Shown here: positions 37,601-50,033 of the stretch, piece after piece
Layout: each line of letters opens with the position of its first letter
Position numbering within the stretch: position 1 is the stretch's first letter
Assembly (NCBI GenBank): GCA_003993805.1
Contig: RSEF01000001.1
Coordinates: 184,230,341 to 184,294,340 of the forward strand
Reading direction: 5' to 3'
DNA length: 64,000 nucleotides
Source of the DNA: Himantopus leucocephalus
Lineage: Eukaryota > Chordata > Aves > Charadriiformes > Recurvirostridae
The notes under the pieces: model-generated
Database searches by the model: none
Told to the model about the DNA's origin: nothing
What the model saw: the letters and a program-made list of their open reading frames with translations, nothing else
Program-made: the position numbers and the translations under genes

Positions 37601-40600
37601 GCGGGAAAGAGAATGGAACTAGCCTGTTCTTTGTATATGCAAATTTTTCCGGTACATAGCCATAGATTTAAAAGGACTTTGGGTCATTCACAAAGACTTC
37701 CACTTACCTTTCAGTGCTACAGAAACAAATGTGCAATCAGAGCTTAGGTGGGTCTTAGTTGCACCACCTTCTGTGGTAGTAATCATTGGTTTAAATCAAA
37801 TAAAATTTTCTTTACCACTTACAGAGCTCATTTTGTGCATTCTTTGGTTTATCAGTACATTTAATCTCAGATTTTCAGTATGGCTAACTAACTGGTAGAA
37901 GTATTAGTTAATGGGATAAAAACAGTAAAGGAATCAGTTTAAAAATCAGCAATCACAGAGGGGTTTGGATATCAACTTATTTAAAAACATCTTTAATGTG
38001 TATTCTTGAGAGATTTCTACTGGTGGCTTAAACTGCAGCCAATCAATTTTTCATTCTCACAGAATTTCTTGTACACCTTAAATGAACAAAAGGGAAGAGC
38101 AAATATTTTCCATCCATCCCTAGCTCTTTTCAAAGCTAGATTACCTCTACTGTCCCTTTAAAACCTCTGAAATAGTTACTATGAAGAAATGACAAGTAAT
38201 GAGGCATGTGAACCATGATGAGTAGAATACTGAGCCTTTCCAGGGAAAAGTGCAATTCCCAGTATGAGAAATTAGAATATGCTTGGAGGCCTAGAAATAT
38301 TTTAGTAGGTTGTGGAACAATAACCGCAAAAGAATAATTAATTTTTTTTATAAAGATTTCAGTCATTTTCTGTTTAATCAGAATGGTTCATCTACCCTAT
38401 ATTCTATATGGCATTGCTGTCTCTCCCTCTAATATGAACATTCAGAGAATGCAAAAGAAACAGGGTGACTAGATCTTAGGTCATGCCAAATGGGGTTTCT
38501 TAATGTAAATATGGTGTAAGTCTAGCCTTGAAAGTTGGCATGTATGCTCATTAACTGTTGGCAGATACCATATGACTTAGTTTCCCTTCCACCATGTTGT
38601 ATTCTAAAGAAAGGAAAGTAATTCAATACTTAGAAGTGCAACAAAAATCATAGATAGGCCCTTCATGTTGCTTTCACCTAAAACTGTGGGTAAAAAACTT
38701 TCTGGTTTATTTCTTTTGTCTAGAGAGTGATGTGGTCCAGACAAAACATCTGCACTAGACAAGGACAAACAGTGAGAGGAAGCAAAAATGATAACCAAGG
38801 ACAATCTGTCTATTATGATATTATACTGAACTGTCAGGAAAAATTAAATCAAAAGTTTGTCTAATCTCAGAGGAGAGTCATACAGAACTTTAGCTAACGT
38901 ATATTCTATTCTGCCTTATTTTTACTTTTAATCAACTCCCTCTTTTTTTCTGTGCTCTCAATTTTCAGCGTTATTCAGGACTGACAAATGGGCAAACATG
39001 ACACAGATACCATTTCAAAGGATGCAAGGCAGGCTAGAATCTGTTCAGAAGGGGATATTAGGCATCGTAGTTTGCTCAGCATTCGTTTTACTGCCACATT
39101 AGATAGAGAAGATATATATATCATAACTGAACTATTGTCACAGTACAAATATTAGTGAGGGAATGTTCCAGTACAAAATGCTAGTGTGAATTTTTAAGAG
39201 CTGCTTTAATCCAGTGAAAAATACAACATGTACTTTGGAAAGTGTTAAGCATACAGATGGTATTTCAATAAAATATACCTAATAGACATAAACGAGCGCT
39301 ATCAGTCATTTTTTTAGAACTTCAGAAATTCAAAATTTGAGAAAGATTAAATGTCTACCTAGAAAAGGATCTACGGTGAAGGTTTTGTTGTTTGAATAGT
39401 GTCAGCAAAGGTGCCCTCTTCAAAGTCAGGAAATTTTAAATGGCTGTTTCAAGATGGAAGAGATGGCATTTGAAATTGTGTATGGCTACTTTCTGAGTTT
39501 TACGTGACCCTTCTGTGTCTTAAATAACATTGCTATATCTTCCCACTGGTACCATCCTCATTCTGTATTCTCAGTAATGTTGCAGTATTATTATGTACTT
39601 TGCTGATGTCCGATTGCAAACAACCATTGCTAATCGGCTTACTCCAGCTTCCATATATAACTTTTAAAGAGCTTATGAAGGTAACCCATTGAGATTAAAG
39701 AGGGATAAGGCCCGTTGTTTTCAGGTACCTGACAGGGAGATGGAAATGAACCCACCTTCGCATACAGTGAAGGCAAAAGTAGAGCAGCTTTCTGTTAGGA
39801 ATTCTCATTTATCTTTAGCTGTCAGATTCAGCACTTTATCACCAAACTCATGGCCTTATCACCGCCTAGTCTCGTATCAGGAATACACCAAGAACTGAGT
39901 TGCAAGAAGTTCAGAGGTTGAGTATTTGGTTCAATATGTAGCAGTATGGGATTTTCTCTGTACTGATTTAAGGTTGTCCTTTATGAGGTTTAAAGAAAAC
40001 CATTGGCATAGTAATAAGTATTTAGAAAACAAATGTGAAGTTAAAATCAGTGTTTCCTTTAGAGACAGTGTGGAAGTACTGAAGGTGAGTGAGGACAAAA
40101 CAAAACTTCTTCTAGAAATCAGAGTTTCCACACTGATTTTACAAATATTTCAAAACAAAAAGTGATTGTTAAAGTATTTCAGAAAGCATGTTTAATACTT
40201 TCCACCCAGTGTAAACTCTTTTGGATTACACTGCAAGAAAACATCACTGAAATCATACCATTTCACTGCATAAAACATGCAACAACTTTTTTGGGGGGTT
40301 ATTATTGAGAAAAGACAAAAAATGTATGTAAAATTTAAAAAAAGGTAATATAAAAAATTATAGTGAAATGACACTTTGTACAGTTTAGGACACATACACG
40401 TTTCTGAAAACAGACAAATTTATTAGTTCCTTTATTTTATTCCCAGTTGTGCGTTTTCTCTGGAAAGGGGTAGTATTTAAGAAGCTAGTACATTTACTGG
40501 ACTCATTTGCATTTCCTTAGTGGAAAGATATTTTGCCAGAAAAATGTTTTAAATATTTAAATATAAAAATATGTTTAGGATTTAATATGGCATTGCTGGG

Positions 40601-42661
40601 CTTTGACCATGTAAATATAGGTAATTGTGTAGATGTCCATCTTCAGTATAATTAAGAGGAAATACTGGTTCTCAGAAATTTTAAATTGGAGTATTTGGGG
40701 ATAAAAAAGGGCTATTTTGTACAGCCTTAACATTTTCATTTTTCTGAACATCTTCAGGTTTACAGCAGAAATTATAAATAAAAAAATCCCCCCACACACC
40801 CCGCCAGTCTTTAAGTGACACTAATATATTGTCATTGACTCCCTGTGTTGTTTCCATGTTTCGGGCTTGTATACACATAATCAGGCTAACTGAAGTGCTA
40901 GCCATGTCAGCACAAAGCTCAGAGCAAGCTCATTTACCACCTGCTTTTGAGTGTCCTTCCTCTGTCTAACCAGTCAACACCAGAGTAAAACATTTTTTCC
41001 TCCAACCCATGAGGTATATGAAAGCATCAAAGTAGGTTATTCCTGTGTTTCCTACTCTCTCAAGTTTGAGGTGCAGACAGTGACATTCAAGTGCTCTGAA
41101 ATGATGACAGAAATTTGGTTTTGGAAAGTCAAAACAACTGAAATCAGAGGGGTTTTAGAAAAGTAGTCATGAAAAAGAGGTAAGAATAATAGAAAGATTC
41201 TCCTTCCTAGTGTATACACACACACATATATAGTTATGTCCACTGAATGTGACCTTCTATCTATTCACCTAGTAGTACTAATTGGTGCAAACTTTCCAAG
41301 TTTAATATTCTTGCTGCAACAACTGTAATACTTCCTGTATCATCTATGATCTGTGACATATGTCACTGAGAAGAAAAGAAACTGTGTTTGCTTTACATAA
41401 GCAAGTACATTAGAGTAACAAAGTTAAGGAAACATAGATAGCAGGAATGAAGTTTTAATTTCTGAGTATCTCTAACTCATTCCTGTGTGTTGACTAAACC
41501 TAAGGAGACAATAAAACATGGCTGCATGAAAGTAATGTTTTGATGTTTGATTGTTTCTAAGATATCATGAAACGAAGATTATTTCTCCTCTGTGGATTTT
41601 TTTTTTGTAATGTAAATAATTGCCTTCCTCTTTATCTGATCAAATCCAATTACCTCATATCCTCCAGTGCCCAAGAGCTTTTTGGTTTTGAACATTTCTC
41701 TGTATTAAAACATTAGAACTTTTGGGCAAATGTATCCTGTTTCCTACTTTTAAAAATTCTTGAAGTTCCACTACTGAACTAAAATCTTTAATCCAAACCT
41801 TTTGGGTGTAAATGTGCTTTATTTCAGGTAGCTGAAGAAACTGTAGGTCAGAGATTTCAGTTCCTCTTTTTCTCTCACATGGTAATACCTCCCGCATGGA
41901 GTAACTAGGCTTGTAGCCCCCACTGAGAAGTCTAACCAATAAAGAGAAGACAAGTAGAGGCATCCAAATTTAATTTCCAAGAATCACTGCAATTTTTTTG
42001 TCATATTTTTAAAGAACTAACTGAAAAGTTTTTGATTTTGTGCTTTTTTTTTTCTCTTCACTAAAAATACCTCATCAGCTGTATCCTGCTGATGGTGTCT
42101 TGAATTGCGGGCAAGACCTCAGCACTGCCCTGTAGCTGTGTGAGATGAAGGTAACTGTTATGGGAGCACCTAGGATATAAGTGAAAATGTCTCACACTAC
42201 ACATATGAGACTTGGCAGTTTCTATAACTATTCAGGCTAAAATTTTCTGTGCTGGCTAGTCACCTCAGGATGATGACTTGAAAAAATCCGCCAAAATGGT
42301 TCAGCTGTTTCCAGCAGCTAGGCTGGAGAAATATGTGTTGTTTTTCAAAGCTAAATTGTAAGTGACCTTGAAATTTGGCAGAGGAGTGGTATTTGTGTCG
42401 CGGATGTCTCTTTTGCTACCCTGTGACAATCCAAGCAAATTTAACCAAGTTGAAAAAGCACATATGTTCAGTAGATACTTACCAGGACTTCACTACTATT
42501 CCTTCTAAAAAAGTCACTGAACATCTTTTGGTCTCTTATAGTTTCTAGTACTGTCCAGATGATGAGATGCTATGCTCGAATACGACCAAAATACTTCATT
42601 GAGGTCAGAACTGCAAGGGTGAAACTAATCACACCTGATGTGACTTGCTTTGAGCAAAGGC
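34621..42661. other. AT-rich noncoding stretch
   Basis: No gene or identifiable transposon. A CA/TA microsatellite lies at 41213-41232 and an A homopolymer near 36711-36724. The open frames of 111 codons at 37135-37470 and 102 codons at 41655-41963 show no recognisable family. Confidence 0.5.
41213..41232 (+). repeat. (CA)n(TA)n microsatellite
   Basis: Alternating CA then TA dinucleotides. Confidence 0.8.
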
Positions 42662-42761
42662 NNNNNNNNNNNNNNNNNNNNNNNNNNNNNNNNNNNNNNN
42701 NNNNNNNNNNNNNNNNNNNNNNNNNNNNNNNNNNNNNNNNNNNNNNNNNNNNNNNNNNNNN
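42662..42761. other. Assembly gap, 100 N
   Basis: Placeholder gap. Unlike the others, neither flank is an obvious repeat, so the missing content cannot be guessed. Confidence 0.99.
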
Positions 42762-43118
42762 TTAATGTATTTGGATGGTCCTTATCTGCTAAGCTTGTGC
42801 TGTCAGGTCTGTCTCTCGGTATTCCTTTTTTGAGAAACTCATCAGAAATATTAGAATATGATGGTGGATGCTTATGAGCTTTCTGAAGATAACTAAGATA
42901 ATTTGTTAAATGATTTTATTTTGTCCTACTTTGGAACATACTTAATTTTTTACTTTAATTCTACCAACTTTATAATTCTAATCAATGTCAGTGTATAAAG
43001 AGGTAGTTGCACTGAGAAGGATTTTTGCTATCACGTGGTATTTGTGATACACAAAAAGCTCCATGTGTACATATCAACTTACTATCCCACAAAAGCTCAA
43101 TGTAAGCATTAAGAAATA

Positions 43119-43154
43119 AGAAATATGTACGTACCNGAGAAATATGTACATACC
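43119..43154 (+). repeat. 17-bp duplicated flanks around a single N
   Basis: AGAAATATGTACGTACC (43119-43135) and AGAAATATGTACATACC (43138-43154) differ by one base and flank the N at 43136. This is the same pattern as at 19210, pointing to unmerged contig ends. Confidence 0.8.
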
Positions 43155-45990
43155 AATTATAAAGATGTAGTCAGATGTTATAAAGTTAAAGCAGAGAACA
43201 GTTCAGCACACTTCCAATATTTAACTATCTTATAATCCAAAACCAGAGGGGAACTTACTGTCCTGAGGACCACACCTCCTCTCCTCCTTAAGAAATCACC
43301 AGTAATTGCAGTGGTTTCTTTCCACTTGTAGAAGCAAAGAGGATAATCAACTAAATCTCTGACTAACATTGACTTACAGTACTCTGGGAGTGCTTACAAC
43401 TTGTACAGGATTCATAGAATTAAACAACAGAAGTTTTAAGTAATCATGTATTTCCTGAAAGTTTGCCAATACTGTGAAGCAATTTTGTCAGAAAAGCTTT
43501 GTTGAGGATTAGTGGGTGTCAGTGCTGGCATGCACGCATGAAGCAGTCTTGTCTTGGACTGAGTAAATCCTATGCATATCTACAATCAAATAGGAGTATC
43601 TGGCATTTTCAGTGCATAACTTTATTTTCTATATCCTTTTTTGTTGTTGTTTTTCTTTAGTAATATTGTACAGTATTTTTTCATTGAAGAGTTTTTTTAT
43701 AATCACCTGTGTTTATATAATTTTATTTCCAACAAATCAAAAAGTTAAAGCTCCTTTGTTCTTCTTCCCTTCATTCTAACTCAAAACTTAAAAAAGAAAA
43801 AAAAAATCAAAACCAGATTCCATAAATTTCTGTGACATAAAGCACATAACATATAAGATTGCTAAGTAATGTCAGTAAGACTCTGAGTATAATTTCTGAT
43901 ATGCTGATGGGGTTTGAATGTCTGAGTTATGTGCAGCAAATCCAGACAAGTGATTAAAGTGCAAATGTACCCTTTTCTTCTAATTTTGGAACTTTTCAAT
44001 TTTTCCTGTGCACTAGAACAGGAAGATGAAAACTGAATTACTGTATTAGTAGTGAAAAACAGCAAAATGTCTTCCAACTCTGAATTGTGAATTATATGTG
44101 TAGAACATCGTGCTTGGGTATTGTAAGATTTGAAAAATGTCCATCGGAAAAAAAAAAAAGTCTCTTAAAATAGTTTTTAAAATCAGCACTGATCAATAGT
44201 TGTTACTGTGAGGTATTAAAGTTATGGTTACCACAGTTTTCCCATGTGATTATAGTGGGCACAATCTATGGTATCATTCTATCAATGTTCGGTGAATAAT
44301 TATTTTTTGCATGCTTTCCCTTTCATTCAGGAAACATAAGGCATGTACTTTAATGATATGGGGAGATGAGAGACAGGAAAAACAATTCTAAAATTCAATT
44401 CTAAACTTTTTGTCATCTTTAAGTCAGCTTTGCTGGAGGTGCTTTGTCTTCATATCCACCCTTAACCTTAGCCAGGATGTCTCAGAATTGACGCCAATTT
44501 TTGGCTGGTCTTCTGAGTTCGCCCGGTTTGATCTGATAATACAGGTGCCCAGTCATCTAGGTGCTCACACTGTCTATTTTATAACAAAAGACTGAATAGC
44601 GTTTTGGCAGCTGATAGAAAATACTGATAGTAAATGTGTATACCAGAGACAGTACTGGGCATTTGTAACTAATATACAGGTTTTCTATTTGGCCAGTTTT
44701 GAACTATGTTTTTCTGAGGTTCCCTAGCAATTCAATAGCTGCTAAGATAAACTTACCTTTAGCTACTTAGTGTTTTCTTGTTGCATTTTTCAGAAATCAG
44801 AAGCTCATCAGACAGATCCCACCTCTAGGAAAAGAAAATATTCTCTTATCCATAAGGGAGTTAAGAAACAAAGAAACAAAACCTAACTGAACAAAACCCC
44901 CTCTCATTACTTGAGAGGTTAGTTGTCTCCAATGTTTCATACTTCCTCAATTATGTTGTTTGGTTTTATTTCCCGTTTACTGTCACTGGACTTAAGTACT
45001 GTTTAGGAGAACAGTGAGCGTATATTTGTTTTCTGTCCTTTGTGATCCTTGGTCAGCTTTGTGATGGGTGATTTGCTATCCAGTATTCTTAGTGCACATT
45101 GGAGAGGCATCAAAGAACACCCAATGATATTGATTGTGAGGCTGTAGTCACATCAGAGTCCTGATCTTAATGGAGCTGTATTCCTTCATGAGGAACGCAG
45201 TGGAGCTACAGTACCTGAAAATGGGGTAGCCAGCCAAATGTCTTCTAATTCGTCTTTAATCCTTCACCAATAAACTGCTGTAGGATAACTGAAGAGCTGA
45301 ATGTAACATTTCCTTTTCCTTTGTATTTTCTCAGATTGTCTTCTCTAGAGCTGAATGACGTTTTCTCAATTATTATTGTGTTCAAAACTTGTGTTTCTAT
45401 TCTCATGGAAATATTTTCAAGTTTCAAATAGCATTTAATGATTATCTTGAGCTGAAAAGGATGACGTGACTTTCCTTTTACGCAAAGCTTCAGGGGCTAA
45501 ATTTTCCAACAAGAAACAGAGACCAAGATCCATTCTGTGCCTGAGGAGCTTTAGATGACTATTTTTCAGTACAGGTCCCTAAATATTAAGAGTCTACGGA
45601 TTTTAGACTTGGATTTTACTCAGTATATCCTGCTGCAGACATTTTACTCACTATAGGAAGTTATTCAAATACTTACAGGAGCCAAGAGTGAAAATGTTGC
45701 TATTGCCTGATGATTCATCCATCCAGCAGATAAACATGCAGATTTCTATTTCTCTTCCAGTTAATTCTTAATTGTTTATATAGATTAGATTGACAAGACC
45801 TCCCAAAAATGTTTCTGGCACATGTTTTTGTGAGGAAGAAGAAAAAAGGGTCACATTGCTTCAGGCAAACATGTTCAGAGAACCTGCATTCTGGTAAGAC
45901 TGGGCTGGTTCTAACCCTGTTCCTCCTCTTTTGTCAATTTTGAAAATGCTGTGATTTACCCCTTGATTTACTCTTTTTTTTTTTTTTTTT

Positions 45991-45991
45991 N
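45991..45991. other. Single-N contig join after poly-T
   Basis: One N after about 18 T. Confidence 0.7.
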
Positions 45992-48900
45992 ACCTTTAAT
46001 TTTGCAAATATTTTAAGATTTTTACATCAAGGAATATGAAATGTAATATAGGCATACATTGTTTTAGCCTAGTTTATTTTTGTTTGTTGATTTCTTTTGT
46101 TCTCTACATATTCTATCCTGACTTTTATCATCCTGTGTAAAATATTATCTTATCTACAATTACTAGAATATCCAATGTCTTGATTTACACTTTTTCAAGG
46201 TAGGAATTTTGCCAGATGTTGTCAGGGTTGATTACTCATTTTCAGCATCTATTTAGAAAATTAATCTGTGTAATACTCTTTGTGTAGATCACTTTTGATT
46301 TTCTTAATTTAGCTTTTTGCACTTTTTCCTCAACTGAGGTCAAATTGATTGGGCACTAATTCCCCAGTGTGTCCCTAGACTGTTTTCACCCGAGAAACAG
46401 AGGTAGGATAGTCACTTACAGCCCTCAGAGATTCCCATCTGAAATGAGTTAACATGTGAAAAATCTAGTAAAGTATCCCTACTTTCTATCTACCCTGCTC
46501 AGCCATAAGAACTATTAACCTTTGATTGAAGTCTAAATTTCAGCTAATGTTCACAAAGTGTTTAATTTTCAGGTAAGCAATCTGATTTTCAACAATCAGA
46601 CCATAAAATTTAGAAAAAAATAAGTTCATGGGCCATCCTAACAAATAGACATTCAGGATAGCTGTGTGTACAATATAACTAATTAAACCTGTAGATGTGA
46701 AGTGCATTCATTAAAATATGATTCAGCATCAGCTGAGTGGTCTTACCTTTTTAAGGAAAGTGAATGTAGTCTTTGAGCAAGCTTCTCACTAACACAGGCA
46801 AATTAAACTTTGCCTCCTCTGGGTAAAGTGACATATAATTTATTTGGTCCTTACTGCAAGTGACGTTGGAATTGCATTTTGAAGGTGGTGTCCTAGTTTG
46901 TTGGTATAAAGTCTACTCCAACCAATGCATTTAACAGGTTAATTTACATTTCTGCATAAATTCCTCCTTTAGTGTTTTATTAGCAACTCCTTCCTTCTTC
47001 ATGTTCATCGCTTATTTTATCCTTCCTGTTTTGCCATGTTTCTGTTACTTTTAGTCTAGGACTTTTCTGAATATACTTTGAAAGGCTTTGCTCATCTTGT
47101 TCTCCTCTCCCTTCTCTCTCTTTTTTTTTTTTTTCATCTGTCTCTTTAGCTGTTCCATAAAAATTCCTAATATTATGCCTTATGCCTCATCTCTTCAGAT
47201 TAATCTTTTCTGACATGTTCTTCTCCTAATCTCTTCTTAGTTCACTTGTTTGCTCAGTCTTTCTGTCTCCTTTCCTTTAGCAGTGTCCCTGGTTCATTTT
47301 TTTTCCTCGCGTGTCTCATCTGTGGCTCCTTTGGGGACTTGTGGCTGATCTGCCCTTCAGAGCTGACCATTCACAGACAGACAGGATGAATGGGACAGAG
47401 GGGTGGCAAGGAAGCACTGAGTAAAGGAGGACAGCACTTGTTCTTGTGGAAACTACAGGGAGACAGCTAGGTAGTTAGATAAGTAAGTGAATAAATGTGT
47501 CAAGCTTACAAACACAACATATGAGAGAAACAGACTTTATTTCTGAAAACTCTGTAATGCTGCGACCAGTCTTGTAAAATGGTATATTCTTGACACACTT
47601 GGGTAGCCGATCACCCAAAGTAAATAAGCATCAACAAGTAATGAAAAACAAAATAAAAATTATAATCTAATGTGTGTGAGAAAAGGGCATATTTGTTTCT
47701 AAAGGAAATTAATAACCATTGTACATCATCGTTACTTATTAAACTCTGAAGCTCTATCACAGACAATTCAGCTCCTTTTTGGTTTTCCATAACTTTCCAT
47801 TTATTTGAATATAATACAATAATTTCTCTAACTTGATGGTGATAAAATAATGTGAACATGAGCTTTTCAAAAACAAGAACTTATGATTGTCTGCCTATTT
47901 ATGACTTCTATTTCTTGTTTACATAACTAAATAGTGATGGATAGATAAATTGCTAACATTAGCTTATGGTGGGAAAACTTAAGCTTCCAGTAATAAATAT
48001 TTCATGTGGTCAGCTATATGAAAATACCTCAAATGACTCACCTTCAGGAAGATTTGTGGTAGTCTTCCAGTATGAGGTGTTTTCTGAGAAAGCAGTGAAA
48101 AACTATGTAATAGAGAGTCTTTATTTTCCTCCTTGTGCAGTATTTATGTACTGAAACTAGATATGTACGGAAAACTATACATGAAACTAGAGGTGGAAAG
48201 CGTGCTGGCACATACAAAATCAAGGTATCAAGATACCAGGATACTGTCTTTTGGCTTATCTTTGGTGGTGGCTGCAGACAATTCTTATCTCATTGTTTTT
48301 CTGCAATCACATAACTAGAAATAGGTGAGTTTGGTATGGAAACTCCTAAGATGGCATATCTTGGGTGTAGAAGAAGAAAAACACTGTGGCTAACTGAGAA
48401 CTCCTGACAGGAAAATGAACACAGACATAAAGTTTCTGTTTCCCCAACTCTGCTGATAGGATGAACACAGACATAGTATTCCAGCGTAGAGTTCCATTAC
48501 CCAATATGCCCCAGGTTCAATTGATTATATCAGTATTATAAAAAAATTCTAGTAATGATTGATATTCTAATGAGGTTATTTAGTTAGCAACACCTAAGCA
48601 AAAATCTCAGACTGAGTAATTTCACTGAGATGTCATCTCTTTAGCTTGACTTTAAGAATAACTGCATTTTTAAGGGAAATTTATGTATGTAGTAACTGTA
48701 TGTACATTCAAGAAAAATCAATGTCAACAGATTTTACATGACTAGATGGAAAGTATCAGGAAAAGTTAATTATGTAATAATGATTTTCCCAAATAGGAAA
48801 AAGGCAGAGTTTTGAAGGCTACTTATTTTGTATAATATTAAGCACATTGTCAATATAAATATATTAAATCAGATCATGTATTTTCCACCAATACAGAAGT

Positions 48901-49916
48901 ACTTCCTCTTATCTGTTTCACAAAGCTCAAGAGTGTGCTTTCAGATAATGGCTGAACTCCACAATAGATATTGTATTTTATCTAACCACCGTCACCTGGT
49001 TGACCTGTAATAGCTGTATTGTAATACAGTTGTGGTATGTTGTAGTTTTCACAGGTATTTTTTTCATTGAACAGAATGCTTTTTGTTGGAAGTTTCTTTA
49101 GATATGCTACTTTTTAAAAGAAACAGCCAACCCAACTTCTGCATTTTACATTTTTATACAAAACTTTTTATATAAAAGAACGTACAAAAATGATGAGTGA
49201 TGTAATGCTGCTTTTTTTTTTCTTTCTGTTAGTTATTTAAAAAAAGCTGTAAACTAAATATGTCTCTCTTGTTTGAGTTATACTGGAAAATGAGAAGGAA
49301 AAATGCAGTTCTGAATGTCAGAATGGCTCCTGATGTGACTGCTATTTAGTATCAAAATGGCTGTGATGATTTTTTTCTGAATTTTACCAAACCACATTGC
49401 ATTCTTAATCTTATTTACACTGTGGTTCATTAACCCTTTATAAACCCTTAATTAATCTCAACATGTTTAGAACCCTTAGCAGATTTAAACTCAGCAAAAC
49501 TATCTATCTTCTCTGTTTTTGCTCTTTACACAATACAAAGAATAAGTAAAAAACACAAGTTTGTGGTAGATATCATTGATTCCTTATTGTAGAGGCGTAC
49601 ATGCACAATAAGCTCTGCATGGAAAAAATGAGGCAAATTCACACTGGGAGGAGGAAATTACACAGAAAATTAACATGTTCTTAAAGTTTTCTTATAGGGT
49701 AACTTTTTCATCCTTGCTTTCTTTGGCAGTCTCTGAGATGTCTTTTAATTCCTGCTTCATGTTTTTAGGATGGAATTAAGGGAGGAGGAAGGGAAAGAGA
49801 GGGAAGTTAAGAAAATAGAACAGAAATGTATAAGAAATGGATTTCTGTTATTTCTGCCATCTACCTAAAAGCAGTCATGTTTAGAATGGTATTCTTATCC
49901 CGCAACAACCTTACTT

Positions 49917-50033
49917 ACTGAGCAACCTGATTGAGTTGAAGATGTCCCTGCTTATTGCAGGGGGGTTCGACTAGATGACGTTTAAAGGTCCCTTCCAACC
50001 CAAACTGTTCTATGATTCTATGTATGATTCTAT
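49917..50033 (+). mobile_element. CR1 LINE 3' end
   Basis: Classic CR1 terminal segment: GAAGATGTCCCTGCTTATTG, GACTAGATGACG, AAAGGTCCCTTCCAACCCAA, then the tail TCTATGATTCTATG with a further GATTCTAT unit. It is strongly 5'-truncated (about 117 bp), as most CR1 insertions are, and only moderately diverged. Confidence 0.95.

Larger units (their letters stand above)
42762..49916. other. AT-rich noncoding stretch
   Basis: No gene or classified transposon. It contains two single-N joins (43136 and 45991) and T homopolymers at about 45973-45990 and 47121-47134. Confidence 0.5.

Noticed and set aside
46886..46915. GTGTCCTAGTTTGTTGG resembles the start of an avian LTR
   Set aside because: The match ends after a few bases and no LTR body follows.
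48415..48475. 15-bp direct repeat ATGAACACAGACATA
   Set aside because: Only two copies 46 bp apart with unrelated surroundings; could be chance.
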